Positions 7,860 to 16,990 of a stretch of 64,000 nt of DNA are shown one piece after another. Source of the DNA: Polynucleobacter sp. MG-6-Vaara-E2 (GTDB lineage: Bacteria > Pseudomonadota > Gammaproteobacteria > Burkholderiales > Burkholderiaceae); assembly GCF_018687695.1 (NCBI RefSeq), contig NZ_CP061303.1, positions 1,921,408 to 1,985,407 of the forward strand, read 5' to 3'. Every line of letters begins with the position of its first letter. The stretch's first letter is position 1. The notes under the pieces are model-generated. The model saw only the letters and a list, made by a program, of their open reading frames with translations. It searched no databases and had not been told where the DNA came from. The translations under genes and the position numbers were made by a program.

Positions 7860-8995
7860 GAGTGAACCTCGCGCATTTTCTTGAAATAAGCTCTCACCAA
7901 ATTATGATAGCGCTCATCATCTAATAAGAAAGCATCATGACCATGTGGCGCATCAATCTCTGCATAGGTCACTTCACTCTTATTGCTTAACAGAGACTGC
8001 ACAATCTCGCGACTACGATTTGGTGGAAAGCGCCAGTCAGTAGAAAAACTCACAACCAAGAACTTGGCGTGTACCTCAGCTAAAGCGCGGTTCAAACTAC
8101 CGTCATAGCGACGTGATGGATCAAAGTAATCCAGGGCGCGCGTAATCAATAAATAGGTATTGGCATCAAAGTAAGTAGAAAACTTATCGCCTTGATGACG
8201 TAAATAACTTTCGACCTCAAACTCAACATCAAAGCTAAAGCGATAGTCGTTGGACTCGCCATTAGGGCGCTGCAACTCACGCCCAAACTTTTCAGCCATA
8301 TCGTCATCAGACAAATAGGTAATGTGGCCAACCATGCGAGCTAAACGTAAGCCACGCTTTGGTACTACACCATGCTCATAATAATTACCGCCATGAAAAT
8401 CTGGATCAGATAGGATGGCATTACGTGCCACTTCATTAAATGCAATGTTCTGCGCGCTTAATTTTGGAGTTGAAGCAATCACAACGCAATGGTCTAAGCG
8501 CTTAGGGAATTGAATCGCCCAAGCCATCGCTTGCATGCCGCCCAAGCTTCCGCCCATTACTGCAGCAAACTTCCGAATACCTAATTTGTCAGCTAAGCGC
8601 GCTTGAGTATTAACCCAATCCTCCACAGTCACTACTGGAAAATCTGCGCCATAAGGCTTACCGGTTGCAGGATTAATACTCATCGGCCCAGTAGAGCCAA
8701 AACAAGAACCTAAATTATTTACACCAATGACAAAAAAGTGATCGGTATCAACCGGCTTGCCCGGGCCAATCATGTTGTCCCACCAACCAATATCTTCAGG
8801 ATTTTCTGGGCTTGGCCCAGCTACATGATGTGAAGCATTTAGCGCATGGCAAACTAAAACAGCATTCGTTTTATCAGCATTGAGCTTGCCGTAAGTTTCA
8901 ATAACTAAGTCATAGCCAGACAACATGGCGCCACTCTGCAAAGGCAGGGGCTCGGCAAAATGGATGGTATTTCTAGAGAGGTGTAACTCGCTCAT
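7856..8995 (-). CDS. metX: Homoserine O-acyltransferase (MetX)
   Basis: Acylates homoserine in methionine synthesis with an alpha/beta-hydrolase fold; whether acetyl- or succinyl-CoA is used cannot be settled by eye. The 379-residue product shows the nucleophile Ser150 in MGGSLGGMQ, the conserved VCHALNASHHVAG block near 48-60 and the catalytic-histidine segment APHGHDAFLLDD near 349-360. It overlaps slmA upstream and metW downstream by four bases each, so the three genes are translated as a coupled unit. Confidence 0.96.
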   Translation of the reverse strand: MSELHLSRNTIHFAEPLPLQSGAMLSGYDLVIETYGKLNADKTNAVLVCHALNASHHVAGPSPENPEDIGWWDNMIGPGKPVDTDHFFVIGVNNLGSCFGSTGPMSINPATGKPYGADFPVVTVEDWVNTQARLADKLGIRKFAAVMGGSLGGMQAMAWAIQFPKRLDHCVVIASTPKLSAQNIAFNEVARNAILSDPDFHGGNYYEHGVVPKRGLRLARMVGHITYLSDDDMAEKFGRELQRPNGESNDYRFSFDVEFEVESYLRHQGDKFSTYFDANTYLLITRALDYFDPSRRYDGSLNRALAEVHAKFLVVSFSTDWRFPPNRSREIVQSLLSNKSEVTYAEIDAPHGHDAFLLDDERYHNLVRAYFKKMREVHS

Positions 8996-9642
8996 TCTGA
9001 CAAGAGCAAACGCAAACTGACATCAGAGGCATCAGTTGGCAATTTCTTAAAGCCGCTACGGGCAAATCGATGCCAACGACCCAAGACAAAACTCATCAAC
9101 ATTGCAGCACGAATGCTGACTTCCTCTTGACCTAGCTGAGCCCATACCCCACCTTGGGTTTGAGCAATCCGCAAGGCCTGCTTAAGTGATGCCTCTACTC
9201 GATCTAAGACCTGAGTAATGCGCTCTTGCAAACGATCATCCTCTTGCAATAAAGCATCGCCCAACAAGACCCGTGTCATGCCAGGATTCTTTTCCGCAAA
9301 GAATAGAAGCATCTGCAGTATCCCGCGCGCCTGTGCAAGTCCAGATTCTTCTTTTTGATTGATTTGATTAATCAAACCAAAAACAGTTTGCTCAATAAAT
9401 GAAATTAAGCCCTCGAACATCTGCGCTTTGCTTGCAAAATGACGATACAAAGCGGCCTCAGAGACATCAATTTTTGCCGCTAAGGCAGCTGTTGTTACGC
9501 GCTCCCCTTTCGGGTTTTGCAACATCTCGGCAAGTACTTGCAATATTTGTAGGCGACGCTCACCCGGCCTTGGACGCTTGCGTGTCTTACCAGCGTCAGC
9601 ACTGTTGCTGTCGATATTTGCTGGGTCTAAAGATTCACGCAT
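8992..9642 (-). CDS. slmA: Nucleoid occlusion factor SlmA (TetR family)
   Basis: A DNA-bound inhibitor of FtsZ-ring assembly over the chromosome. The 216 residues include a basic N terminus (KTRKRPRPGERR) and a TetR helix-turn-helix around 50-72 with VTTAALAAKIDVSEAALYRH, which is the distinctive SlmA recognition segment, and FASKAQMFEGLI after it. The C-terminal half is the ligand/FtsZ-binding domain. Its end overlaps metX by four bases. argB lies 10 bases upstream on the same strand. An ordinary TetR repressor is possible, but the HTH wording fits SlmA. Confidence 0.88.
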   Translation of the reverse strand: MRESLDPANIDSNSADAGKTRKRPRPGERRLQILQVLAEMLQNPKGERVTTAALAAKIDVSEAALYRHFASKAQMFEGLISFIEQTVFGLINQINQKEESGLAQARGILQMLLFFAEKNPGMTRVLLGDALLQEDDRLQERITQVLDRVEASLKQALRIAQTQGGVWAQLGQEEVSIRAAMLMSFVLGRWHRFARSGFKKLPTDASDVSLRLLLSE

Positions 9643-9652
9643 AGCTCTCTAC

Positions 9653-10555
9653 TTATCTAGAACGAATCATCGTACCGAATGCTTGTTCGGTCAAAATTTC
9701 TAATAACAAAGAATGCTCAATACGACCATCAATAATATGAACTGAATTCACGCCGCTCTTGGCTGCATCTAAAGCAGAAGAAATCTTTGGCAACATGCCC
9801 CCAGAAATGGTGCCATCTGCAAAAAGAGCATCAATCTCTCTCGCAGTGAGATCTGTGAGTAACTTGCCATCTTTATCCATCACACCAGGAATATTGGTCA
9901 TCATGACTAATTTTTCTGCATGAAGAATTTCTGCCATTTTGCCAGCCACTAAGTCAGCATTAATGTTGTAGGCCTGGCCCTCTTCACTAAATCCAATTGG
10001 AGAGATCACCGGGATAAAAGCGTCATCCTGCAAGGCCTTCACAACCGCTGGGTTAATTGCCTCGATCTCACCAACAAAACCGATATCTACCTTCTTGCCT
10101 GGTTCTGTATCGCTGGGAATCATCATTTTTTTGGCATGAATGAGCCCGCCATCCTTACCAGTCAAGCCAACGGCCTGACCGCCAAAATGGTTGATCAACA
10201 TCACAATATCTTGCTGTACTTCACCGCCCAAAACCCACTCCACTACTTCCATGGTTTCTTCGTCGGTCACGCGCATACCTTGAATAAAGGTGCCCGTCTT
10301 GCCGATCTTTTTTAAAGCCTCATCAATCTGAGGGCCGCCGCCGTGAACAACAACCGGGTTCATGCCAACGAGCTTCAGTAGGATCACGTCACGCGCAAAA
10401 CTTTCCTTGAGGCGCTCTTCGACCATGGCATTTCCACCGTACTTGATAACGATAGTCTTGCCGTGGTATGCGCGGATATAAGGCAAAGCTTCAGCAAGAA
10501 TCTCCGCCTTTAATAGCGGTGAGATGTCGCTCAGAGTAGGTAAATGCTTGGTCAT
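9653..10555 (-). CDS. argB: Acetylglutamate kinase
   Basis: Second step of arginine synthesis: phosphorylates N-acetylglutamate with ATP. The 300-residue product carries the family lysine-glycine start TIVIKYGGNAM near 36, the substrate loop PVVVHGGGPQIDEAL near 67-81, the GGMLPKISSALDAAK block near 250, and the C-terminal HIIDGRIEHSLLLEI block before a GTMI end. Complete, 12 bases downstream of dksA on the same strand. Confidence 0.97.
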   Translation of the reverse strand: MTKHLPTLSDISPLLKAEILAEALPYIRAYHGKTIVIKYGGNAMVEERLKESFARDVILLKLVGMNPVVVHGGGPQIDEALKKIGKTGTFIQGMRVTDEETMEVVEWVLGGEVQQDIVMLINHFGGQAVGLTGKDGGLIHAKKMMIPSDTEPGKKVDIGFVGEIEAINPAVVKALQDDAFIPVISPIGFSEEGQAYNINADLVAGKMAEILHAEKLVMMTNIPGVMDKDGKLLTDLTAREIDALFADGTISGGMLPKISSALDAAKSGVNSVHIIDGRIEHSLLLEILTEQAFGTMIRSR

Positions 10556-10567
10556 TACAAATTAAAT

Positions 10568-11056
10568 TTATTCGCCAAATAATTTTTGGCGGAGTTCTCG
10601 ACGCTCTTGAGCCTCAAGAGATAAATTGGCTGTAGGCCTTGCAATTAAACGGTTCAAGCCGATTGGCTCACCTGTTTCTTCACACCAACCATAGTCACCT
10701 GACTCGATGCGTCCAAGCGCTTGCTCAACTTTTTTCAACAACTTACGTTCACGATCCCGCGTACGCAATTCCAATGCATGCTCTTCTTCAATCGTTGCCC
10801 GATCAGCTGGATCTGGAACCAAAATATTTTCACGTAAATGCTCTGTAGTCTCTGATGCATTTTTCAAAATGTCATCTTTGAGAGTTAATAACTTTTGACG
10901 GAAGAAATCTAACTGCGCAGCGTTCATGTAGTCCTTATCAGACATCTTGAGCAATTCAGCTTCCGTTAAAGGTGCTCCTTTAACCGCTTTCGCGCTAGTC
11001 GCTTTGCTGGCCGCTTTTGAAGTGCTTGCAGCTTTTGTTGCTGTTTTTACCGTCAT
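10568..11056 (-). CDS. dksA: RNA polymerase-binding transcription factor DksA
   Basis: Secondary-channel regulator of RNA polymerase that works with ppGpp. The 162 residues have an Ala/Lys-rich N-terminal extension (about 1-25), the coiled-coil region around 50-110 with DPADRATIEEEHALELRTRD, and a degenerate zinc-finger region near 120-155. Only one cysteine remains (GDYGWCEETGEP); the other three positions read Thr, Ser and Ala-like residues (PTANLSLEAQERRE). Loss of zinc ligands is common in alpha- and betaproteobacterial DksA. The coiled-coil tip aspartates (DPADRA) are kept. Confidence 0.93.
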   Translation of the reverse strand: MTVKTATKAASTSKAASKATSAKAVKGAPLTEAELLKMSDKDYMNAAQLDFFRQKLLTLKDDILKNASETTEHLRENILVPDPADRATIEEEHALELRTRDRERKLLKKVEQALGRIESGDYGWCEETGEPIGLNRLIARPTANLSLEAQERRELRQKLFGE

Positions 11057-11176
11057 CTCATTCTTTCCTGGTTTGAAGCATTATTGCCTCATTCTGCCAA
11101 ACTTTTGCCGCCTATCAATCAATATTCTTCAGCATCCAACAATCTTGACCGTGGCGGGGCATTGTACTCGTATCTT

Positions 11177-12247
11177 TTAGGCCAAACATCCCTCAAGCCC
11201 AGCCAGTAATGTGTCCTTGGGCAGATCAATCCCAATGAAGACCATACGGGTTTGCTTGGGCTCGGCACCCCAGGGACCCGCTAAATCGCTGCCCATCATC
11301 TGGTGAACCCCCTGGAACACCACTTTACGGCTACTTCCCTTCACATAGAGCACGCCTTTGTAACGCAGCATCTTTTCTCCAAAAACCTCCAAAATACCTC
11401 CCAGGAAGTCTTCTAACTTTTTATGGTCAAAGGGTTTATCACTACGAAAAACGAAGGACTGAATGCGATCCGTGTGCCCTGCATGCCCATGATGGTGATG
11501 ATCATGAGAATGGTCATGCCCGCAAGTACTGTGATCATGGTCGTGGTCATGGGAATGGTCGTGACCACAATTGGCATGATCATGATCGTTCTGCTCTAAA
11601 AAATGAGGGTCAATGTCTAGCTTGGCATTCAGGTTAAAACCCTTGAGATCCAAAACCGCATTTAAAGGAACTACGCCTTTTGAAATAGCGCTAATCGGCG
11701 CCCTTGGATTCATATGCATTAGACGACCACGCAGTGCCTCCACCTCAGCAGGCGAAACTAGGTCTGTCTTAGTAATGAAGATCTGATCGGCAAAGCCTAC
11801 CTGGCGCTGAGCCTCCTCATGCTCGCTCAGTTGTTGCTGGCCATGTTTTGCATCCACTAAGGTAACCACTGCATCCAACACATAGTGGTCCGCAACATCA
11901 TCATCCATGAAGAAGGTTTGTGCCACCGGGCCCGGATTAGCTACTCCTGTGGTTTCAATCACAACTCGGTCAAAACTAATCTTCTTATCTTTGCGTTGCT
12001 CCCAAAGCTCGCTCAGGGCTTCGACCAAGTCCCCACGAATCGTGCAGCAAATACAACCGTTACTCATTTGGACGATATTTTCTTCGTGATCCTGAACCAA
12101 AATATCGTTGTCAATGTTTTCTTCACCAAACTCGTTTTCAATCACAGCAATTTTTTTGCCATGATCTTCAGTGAGGATGTGTTTTAGCAAAGTGGTTTTG
12201 CCGCTTCCTAAAAAGCCCGTCAATATGGTTACCGGAATTAATGCCAT
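11177..12247 (-). CDS. CobW/COG0523-family GTPase, metal-handling, histidine-rich
   Basis: P-loop GTPase of the G3E family thought to deliver or insert metals such as zinc. The 356 residues show Walker A GFLGSGKTTLL at 11-21, the metal-binding CICC at 65-68, a TKTD guanine-specificity-like motif near 158, and a C-terminal CobW domain. Between the two domains (about 220-262) is a stretch dominated by His and Asp with two CGHDHSHDHDH-like repeats, a plausible metal buffer. The gene lies between xerC and dksA, a neighbourhood I recall from other Burkholderiales. The metal cannot be named. Confidence 0.9.
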   Translation of the reverse strand: MALIPVTILTGFLGSGKTTLLKHILTEDHGKKIAVIENEFGEENIDNDILVQDHEENIVQMSNGCICCTIRGDLVEALSELWEQRKDKKISFDRVVIETTGVANPGPVAQTFFMDDDVADHYVLDAVVTLVDAKHGQQQLSEHEEAQRQVGFADQIFITKTDLVSPAEVEALRGRLMHMNPRAPISAISKGVVPLNAVLDLKGFNLNAKLDIDPHFLEQNDHDHANCGHDHSHDHDHDHSTCGHDHSHDHHHHGHAGHTDRIQSFVFRSDKPFDHKKLEDFLGGILEVFGEKMLRYKGVLYVKGSSRKVVFQGVHQMMGSDLAGPWGAEPKQTRMVFIGIDLPKDTLLAGLEGCLA

Positions 12248-12315
12248 GAATGATCCAATCTAAATCTAGAGTCTTGCGTTCCCCGACCGGGAAACCCACT
12301 ATATTACCGAGTTCT

Positions 12316-13317
12316 TCAGTCTTTGCCAGCCTTTGCGCGCGGATGCGTTTTATCGTACGCCTGAGCAAGATGCTGAAAATCTAAGGAGGTATAAATCTGA
12401 GTGCTAGCGATACTTGCATGTCCGAGCATCTCTTGCACGGCACGCAAATCCTGTGACGATTGCAGCACATGACTAGCAAAACTGTGACGCATCATATGCG
12501 GATGCACATGGGTAGGTAAGCCGGCTCGAATCGCTAAAGAACGCAGGCGCTCCTGAACGGTCCGCGGAGATAAGCGTTTGCCAGTAGCAGATAAGAATAA
12601 GGCGAGGGATTCTTGGGCAAACGAACTTGCGTCACGAATTTCTCGCCAAGCAAGCAAGGACTTCATCGCTGGCGCGCCCACTGGAACTGAACGCCTTTTG
12701 CCGCCCTTACCTAAAACAGTCACTTCAGCAGCATCCCAATCTAGCCAGCCAGCAGATTCGTGTTGCCGGTCTTTGCTTTGCATCACATCAATGCCGAGTA
12801 ATTCAGATAAGCGCAATCCAGAGGAATAGAGTAAATCGATAATCGCAGCATCACGAATTGTTTCGAGATCCTTTTGCTCCTCAGCCTCTTTAACGGCCTG
12901 ACTAACCAAAGCCAGCGCCTGTTCAACAGATAGGGCCTTGGGTAGAGACTTTAAACGCTTAGGGGCCTTCACATCATCAACAGGATTGGCTGCTAGATTG
13001 CCTGTCACTTTCCCAGCGCGGGCATCCCGCCGGGCATCTTTTTCTGTTAACCAGTCATACCAGCCGCGCCATGCCGATAGCGCCCTGGCAATACTCCTGG
13101 AAGATTTTTCCTTGGAGTGCAAACGACCAGCCCAGCGCCGCACATGAGCATTACTAACCTTCAATAAATCAACAGAATCTTCTTGAGCAAAATTTTGGAG
13201 ATCACTGAGATCCATGCCATAGGCTTTAAGCGTGTGGCCAGAGAGTTGCCGCAACACATGCAGCTCATGCAAATACTCTTGCATGAGTGGATGAAGTTCA
13301 GTCGGCTTTAGCTTCAT
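12316..13317 (-). CDS. xerC: Tyrosine recombinase XerC
   Basis: Resolves chromosome dimers at dif together with XerD. From the ATG at 13317 the protein has 333 residues: an N-terminal SAM-like core-binding domain (LHVLRQLSGHTLKAYGMDL) and a catalytic domain with Arg in SSGLRLSELLG, Lys in VLGKGGKRRSVPV, HxxR in HPHMMRHSFASH, His in MLGHASIAST, and Tyr in QIYTSLDF. The open frame reaches 13407, but the ATG at 13317 gives the normal XerC N terminus and overlaps the DUF484 gene by only 20 bases. This is a housekeeping recombinase, not a mobile-element integrase. Confidence 0.93.
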   Translation of the reverse strand: MKLKPTELHPLMQEYLHELHVLRQLSGHTLKAYGMDLSDLQNFAQEDSVDLLKVSNAHVRRWAGRLHSKEKSSRSIARALSAWRGWYDWLTEKDARRDARAGKVTGNLAANPVDDVKAPKRLKSLPKALSVEQALALVSQAVKEAEEQKDLETIRDAAIIDLLYSSGLRLSELLGIDVMQSKDRQHESAGWLDWDAAEVTVLGKGGKRRSVPVGAPAMKSLLAWREIRDASSFAQESLALFLSATGKRLSPRTVQERLRSLAIRAGLPTHVHPHMMRHSFASHVLQSSQDLRAVQEMLGHASIASTQIYTSLDFQHLAQAYDKTHPRAKAGKD

Positions 13318-13972
13318 AAGCCTGGATACGATCCAAAGCCGCTGCTGTGAGTTCTGCGATTTGACGTAAATAGAACGCGCCCATATCTGCAGTAAAGCGA
13401 GTTTCATCTTTGCTGGCTAGTAAGAGCACAGCTGTGGATTGATTCATACCAAGACTTTTTCCAAGCGGTAAGCCGATAGCCACCATACTTTGCCACGCTG
13501 GATCAATATGAGTTTGGCTTGCTAATAAATCGATACTAGCTGCAGCCAGCTCTTTTACTGAGCCACATAAAGGGGTATCGATCCAAGGACCAAATGCCGA
13601 ATTCGGAGACAAAAGATGTGCAGCATCTACTTCAAATACTTCTGCTAAACCAGTCGTAATCGCGGCCTCAACATCCGCCTTATTATTAGCTTTCATTAAA
13701 CGCAACAACCAAGCCACTAAACTTTGTTGGGTTTTATCGTTACGACTACCAAAGTGCAGCATCTCACTTAAGCGGCGATTGAGCTCTTGATTTTGAGTGC
13801 GCAATACCGTCATCTGGCGCTCTTGCAAAGAAATCGCACGATCCTCATGTGGATGCTTAATCCGTATCTCATTAAAGAGATTGGCATACCGCTCAAAGAA
13901 GCCTGGGGTAGCACGCAACCACTCAGCAACCAACTCTTCTTGCTCTGCCTGCTTTGGATCAATGGCACTCAT
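13298..13972 (-). CDS. DUF484 family protein
   Basis: A 224-residue member of DUF484 (GAF-like fold), a family usually found directly upstream of xerC. The N-terminal signature VAEWLRATPGFFERYANLF (about 14-32) and SLQERQMTVLRTQNQEL coiled-coil stretch are visible; the C-terminal half resembles a GAF domain with GLPLGKSLGMNQSTAVLLL. Its function is unknown. Its 3' end overlaps the xerC start by 20 bases, which suggests coupled translation. Confidence 0.87.
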   Translation of the reverse strand: MSAIDPKQAEQEELVAEWLRATPGFFERYANLFNEIRIKHPHEDRAISLQERQMTVLRTQNQELNRRLSEMLHFGSRNDKTQQSLVAWLLRLMKANNKADVEAAITTGLAEVFEVDAAHLLSPNSAFGPWIDTPLCGSVKELAAASIDLLASQTHIDPAWQSMVAIGLPLGKSLGMNQSTAVLLLASKDETRFTADMGAFYLRQIAELTAAALDRIQAYEAKAD

Positions 13973-14003
13973 CTATTTCTTTCTCTTTATTGGGTACTGA
14001 TGG

Positions 14004-15476
14004 TTAGCTAAGCTTTTTACGCAATAACTCATTCACTTGACCAGGATTGGCTTTACCTTGAGAGGCTTTCATGATCTGCCCGACGAGCGCATTGAATGCT
14101 TTCTCTTTGCCAGAACGGAATTCTTCCACCGACTTCTCATTCGCCGCCAACACTTGATCAATCATTGCCTCAAGTGCACCGCTATCGCTGATCTGCTTGA
14201 GCCCTTTGGCATCAATAATCTGATCGACAGTGCTGATGGCTTTACCAGCAATAGCCTCTTCCCAGAGAATTGCAAAAATATCTTTTGCAATCTTATTGGA
14301 GATGGTGCCATCAGCAACACGAGTGAGCAATGGTGCTAAATGTACCGCCTTTAAAGGCGCTTCTGCCACAGCAATGCCTGCACGGTTTAAAGATGATGCA
14401 AATTCGCCCGCAATTAAATTTGCCGCCGCTTTTGCAAGTTGCTTGCCAACAATGGTGAGTAGTTCTTCAAACACTTTTGCAGTGTCTCTATCTTGGGTCA
14501 GTAACTGCGTGTCGTAGGCGCTCAGGCTATATTCGCTTTGCCATTGCTCGCGCAACTGGGCAGGAAGTGCTGGCATGCCACTACGTACTTTTGCAATCCA
14601 GACATCATCAATCACTACCGGCAATAAATCGGGATCAGGGAAATAGCGATAGTCATTAGCATCTTCTTTGCTGCGCATGCTACGGGTTTCCTGACGATCA
14701 GGGTCATAGAGACGCGTTTCCTGAACAACGAGCCCGCCATCCTCAATCAACTCAATTTGACGACGCACCTCATATTGAATTGCTTCTTCCAAGAAGCGGA
14801 ATGAGTTTAAGTTTTTGATTTCGCAACGAGTACCAAACTCAGCCTGCCCCTTCGGGCGCACGGATACGTTGGCGTCACAACGGAATGAACCTTCTTGCAT
14901 ATTCCCATCGCATACGCCCAACCAAACTACGAGTGTATGTAAAGCCTTGGCATACGCTACCGCTTCAGCAGCACTACGCATTACTGGCTCCGTAACGATT
15001 TCCAACAACGGTGTTCCAGCACGGTTTAAGTCAATGCCACTAGATGGTTCGCCATGGGGGCCGGTAAACCCCTCTTCGTGAACGGATTTACCTGCATCCT
15101 CTTCCATATGGGCACGCGTGAGCTGTACCGTCTTTACCTCATCACCAACCAAGATCTCTACTTCGCCACCAACTACAACAGGGATTTCCATCTGACTAAT
15201 TTGATAGCCTTTTGGAAGATCAGGATAAAAATAGTTCTTACGCGCAAAAATGCTAGCCGGCGAAATCTTTGCGCCAACCGCCAATCCAAAGCGGATTGCA
15301 TGCTCTACTGCCTGCCGATTTAACGCCGGCAGTACACCTGGTAATGCTAAATCCACAGCACAAGCTTGAGTGTTTGGCTCTGCGCCAAAGCGCGTGCTTG
15401 CCCCACTAAAAATCTTGGATTGTGTTTGTAATTGTGCGTGGGTCTCTAGACCAATAACGACTTCCCATTCCATCAT
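14004..15476 (-). CDS. gatB: Aspartyl/glutamyl-tRNA(Asn/Gln) amidotransferase subunit B
   Basis: tRNA-binding kinase subunit of GatCAB, which turns Glu-tRNA(Gln) or Asp-tRNA(Asn) into the correct aminoacyl-tRNA. The 490-residue product starts EWEVVIGLETHAQLQTQSKI and contains ALPGVLPALNR, FYPDLPKGYQISQ, GSFRCDANVSVRP and DYRYFPDPDLLP, all standard GatB blocks, with the C-terminal YqeY-like tail ending GQIMKASQGKANPG. Overlaps gatA by four bases; last gene of gatC-gatA-gatB. Confidence 0.97.
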   Translation of the reverse strand: MMEWEVVIGLETHAQLQTQSKIFSGASTRFGAEPNTQACAVDLALPGVLPALNRQAVEHAIRFGLAVGAKISPASIFARKNYFYPDLPKGYQISQMEIPVVVGGEVEILVGDEVKTVQLTRAHMEEDAGKSVHEEGFTGPHGEPSSGIDLNRAGTPLLEIVTEPVMRSAAEAVAYAKALHTLVVWLGVCDGNMQEGSFRCDANVSVRPKGQAEFGTRCEIKNLNSFRFLEEAIQYEVRRQIELIEDGGLVVQETRLYDPDRQETRSMRSKEDANDYRYFPDPDLLPVVIDDVWIAKVRSGMPALPAQLREQWQSEYSLSAYDTQLLTQDRDTAKVFEELLTIVGKQLAKAAANLIAGEFASSLNRAGIAVAEAPLKAVHLAPLLTRVADGTISNKIAKDIFAILWEEAIAGKAISTVDQIIDAKGLKQISDSGALEAMIDQVLAANEKSVEEFRSGKEKAFNALVGQIMKASQGKANPGQVNELLRKKLS

Positions 15477-16990
15477 GCCACCTCGCTCGCAGAACGAAGA
15501 TGCCAGTCAGAGACCAACTGATACTGATGCGCTATTTGTAATAAGCGCGCTTCAGAAAAATAATTCCCAATCAACTGCATGCCAATTGGTAAATTGTTTG
15601 TATTAAATCCACAAGGCACACTCATTGCAGGCAGGCCGGCTAAATTAGTAGAGAGCGTATAAATATCTTCTAAATACATTTGCACTGGATCTTTTGACTT
15701 CTCACCCAGACGCCAAGCTACATCAGGCGCTACGGGCCCTAGGATGACATCACATTCTTTGAATGCCGCCTGAAAATCTGATGCAATGATGCGGCGAATT
15801 TTTTGTGCTTGCAAATAATACGCGTCGTAGTAACCGTGACACAGAACATAAGTGCCTATCAAAATACGACGCCTAACTTCCGGACCGAATCCTTCGGTAC
15901 GTGACTTTTGATACATGTCACCAAGATCTTTGTAATCATTTGCGCGATGTCCATAGCGCACGCCATCAAAACGGCTCAAATTACTAGAAGCTTCTGCAGG
16001 AGCTAAAACGTAATACACCGGAATCGATAATTTAGTTTTGGGTAGACTGACTTCAACCAGCTTAGCGCCTAAGCTTTCCAAGATTTTTGCTGCTTCATTC
16101 ACTGACTTTGCAACATCAGCAGCTAGACCTTCGGCAAAGAATTCTTTTGGCAAGCCAACGCGCAACCCTTCTAATGGTCTCGCAGAGTGAGCATCACCTT
16201 CTTGCCAAGCTTGATTCAGATAACGACTGTAATCCTCACCAGAATCTGCGAGCGATGTGGAATCGCGTGGATCATGCGAAGACATTGCGGAAAGCAGTAA
16301 TGCGCAATCTTCAGCGGTTTTACCCATTGGACCAGCTTGATCCAAAGAAGAGGCGTAAGCAATCATGCCGTAGCGAGAAACACGTCCATATGTAGGCTTA
16401 ATTCCAGTGAGTCCACAAAATGCAGCTGGCTGGCGAATGGAGCCACCAGTATCGGTGCCCGTAGCAATTGGAGCCAAACCTGCTGCTACAGCGGCAGCTG
16501 ATCCTCCAGAGGATCCGCCGGCAACGTGTGCAGCATTCCAGGGGTTGAGGACTGGCCCATAGGCTGAGTTCTCATTAGACGACCCCATTGCAAACTCATC
16601 CATATTGGTCTTACCCAAGCAAACCATCCCAGCACCATTGGGATTGCCCTCATCTGGAATACCTAAATTAGCCACTACTGTAGCGTCAAAAGGGCTTTGA
16701 TATCCAGCCAAGATTTTGGACGCTGCAGTCGACTTCCAGCCCCGAGTGACGAACACATCTTTATGTGCCAATGGTATGCCAGTTAGCTTGCCTGCCTTTC
16801 CGGCAGAAATCAGTAAATCTGCTTTATTTGCTTGATCTAAGCTTAAGTGAGCATTCACATCAATATATGCATTCCACTGCTTTCCAGCGTCAATACGATC
16901 CAGAAAGTACTGGGTTAGCTCTTTGCTAGAAACCTCTTTTGCAGCCAATGCTTTTGCCATTAAGGCGATCGGGGTGTTGTGCCAGCTCAT
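15473..16990 (-). CDS. gatA: Aspartyl/glutamyl-tRNA(Asn/Gln) amidotransferase subunit A
   Basis: Amidase-signature subunit of GatCAB that releases ammonia from glutamine. The 505 residues show the catalytic Lys in GIPLAHKDVFVTRG (near 77), the Ser-cisSer-Lys scaffold in HVAGGSSGGSAAAVAAG (near 150-166) and TGTDTGGSIRQPAAFCGLTG (near 171-190). Complete; overlaps gatC and gatB by four bases each, so the three subunits are coupled and made together. Confidence 0.97.
   Translation of the reverse strand: MSWHNTPIALMAKALAAKEVSSKELTQYFLDRIDAGKQWNAYIDVNAHLSLDQANKADLLISAGKAGKLTGIPLAHKDVFVTRGWKSTAASKILAGYQSPFDATVVANLGIPDEGNPNGAGMVCLGKTNMDEFAMGSSNENSAYGPVLNPWNAAHVAGGSSGGSAAAVAAGLAPIATGTDTGGSIRQPAAFCGLTGIKPTYGRVSRYGMIAYASSLDQAGPMGKTAEDCALLLSAMSSHDPRDSTSLADSGEDYSRYLNQAWQEGDAHSARPLEGLRVGLPKEFFAEGLAADVAKSVNEAAKILESLGAKLVEVSLPKTKLSIPVYYVLAPAEASSNLSRFDGVRYGHRANDYKDLGDMYQKSRTEGFGPEVRRRILIGTYVLCHGYYDAYYLQAQKIRRIIASDFQAAFKECDVILGPVAPDVAWRLGEKSKDPVQMYLEDIYTLSTNLAGLPAMSVPCGFNTNNLPIGMQLIGNYFSEARLLQIAHQYQLVSDWHLRSASEVA

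Noticed and set aside
9399..9644. 81-codon plus-strand frame over slmA
   Set aside because: Antisense shadow of slmA, no start context and no family.
11480..11590. Short tandem repeats that might look like a small repeat array
   Set aside because: They are the coding repeats of the His/Asp insert in the CobW-type protein, not CRISPR or intergenic repeats; no CRISPR array or cas gene is present in the window.
12316..13317. XerC as a sign of an integrated mobile element
   Set aside because: Gene order with DUF484 and full-length housekeeping XerC features show the chromosomal dimer-resolution enzyme; no attachment repeats flank it.
13318..13407. Longer XerC starting at 13407
   Set aside because: The added 30 residues are the out-of-frame reading of the DUF484 gene and do not resemble XerC.
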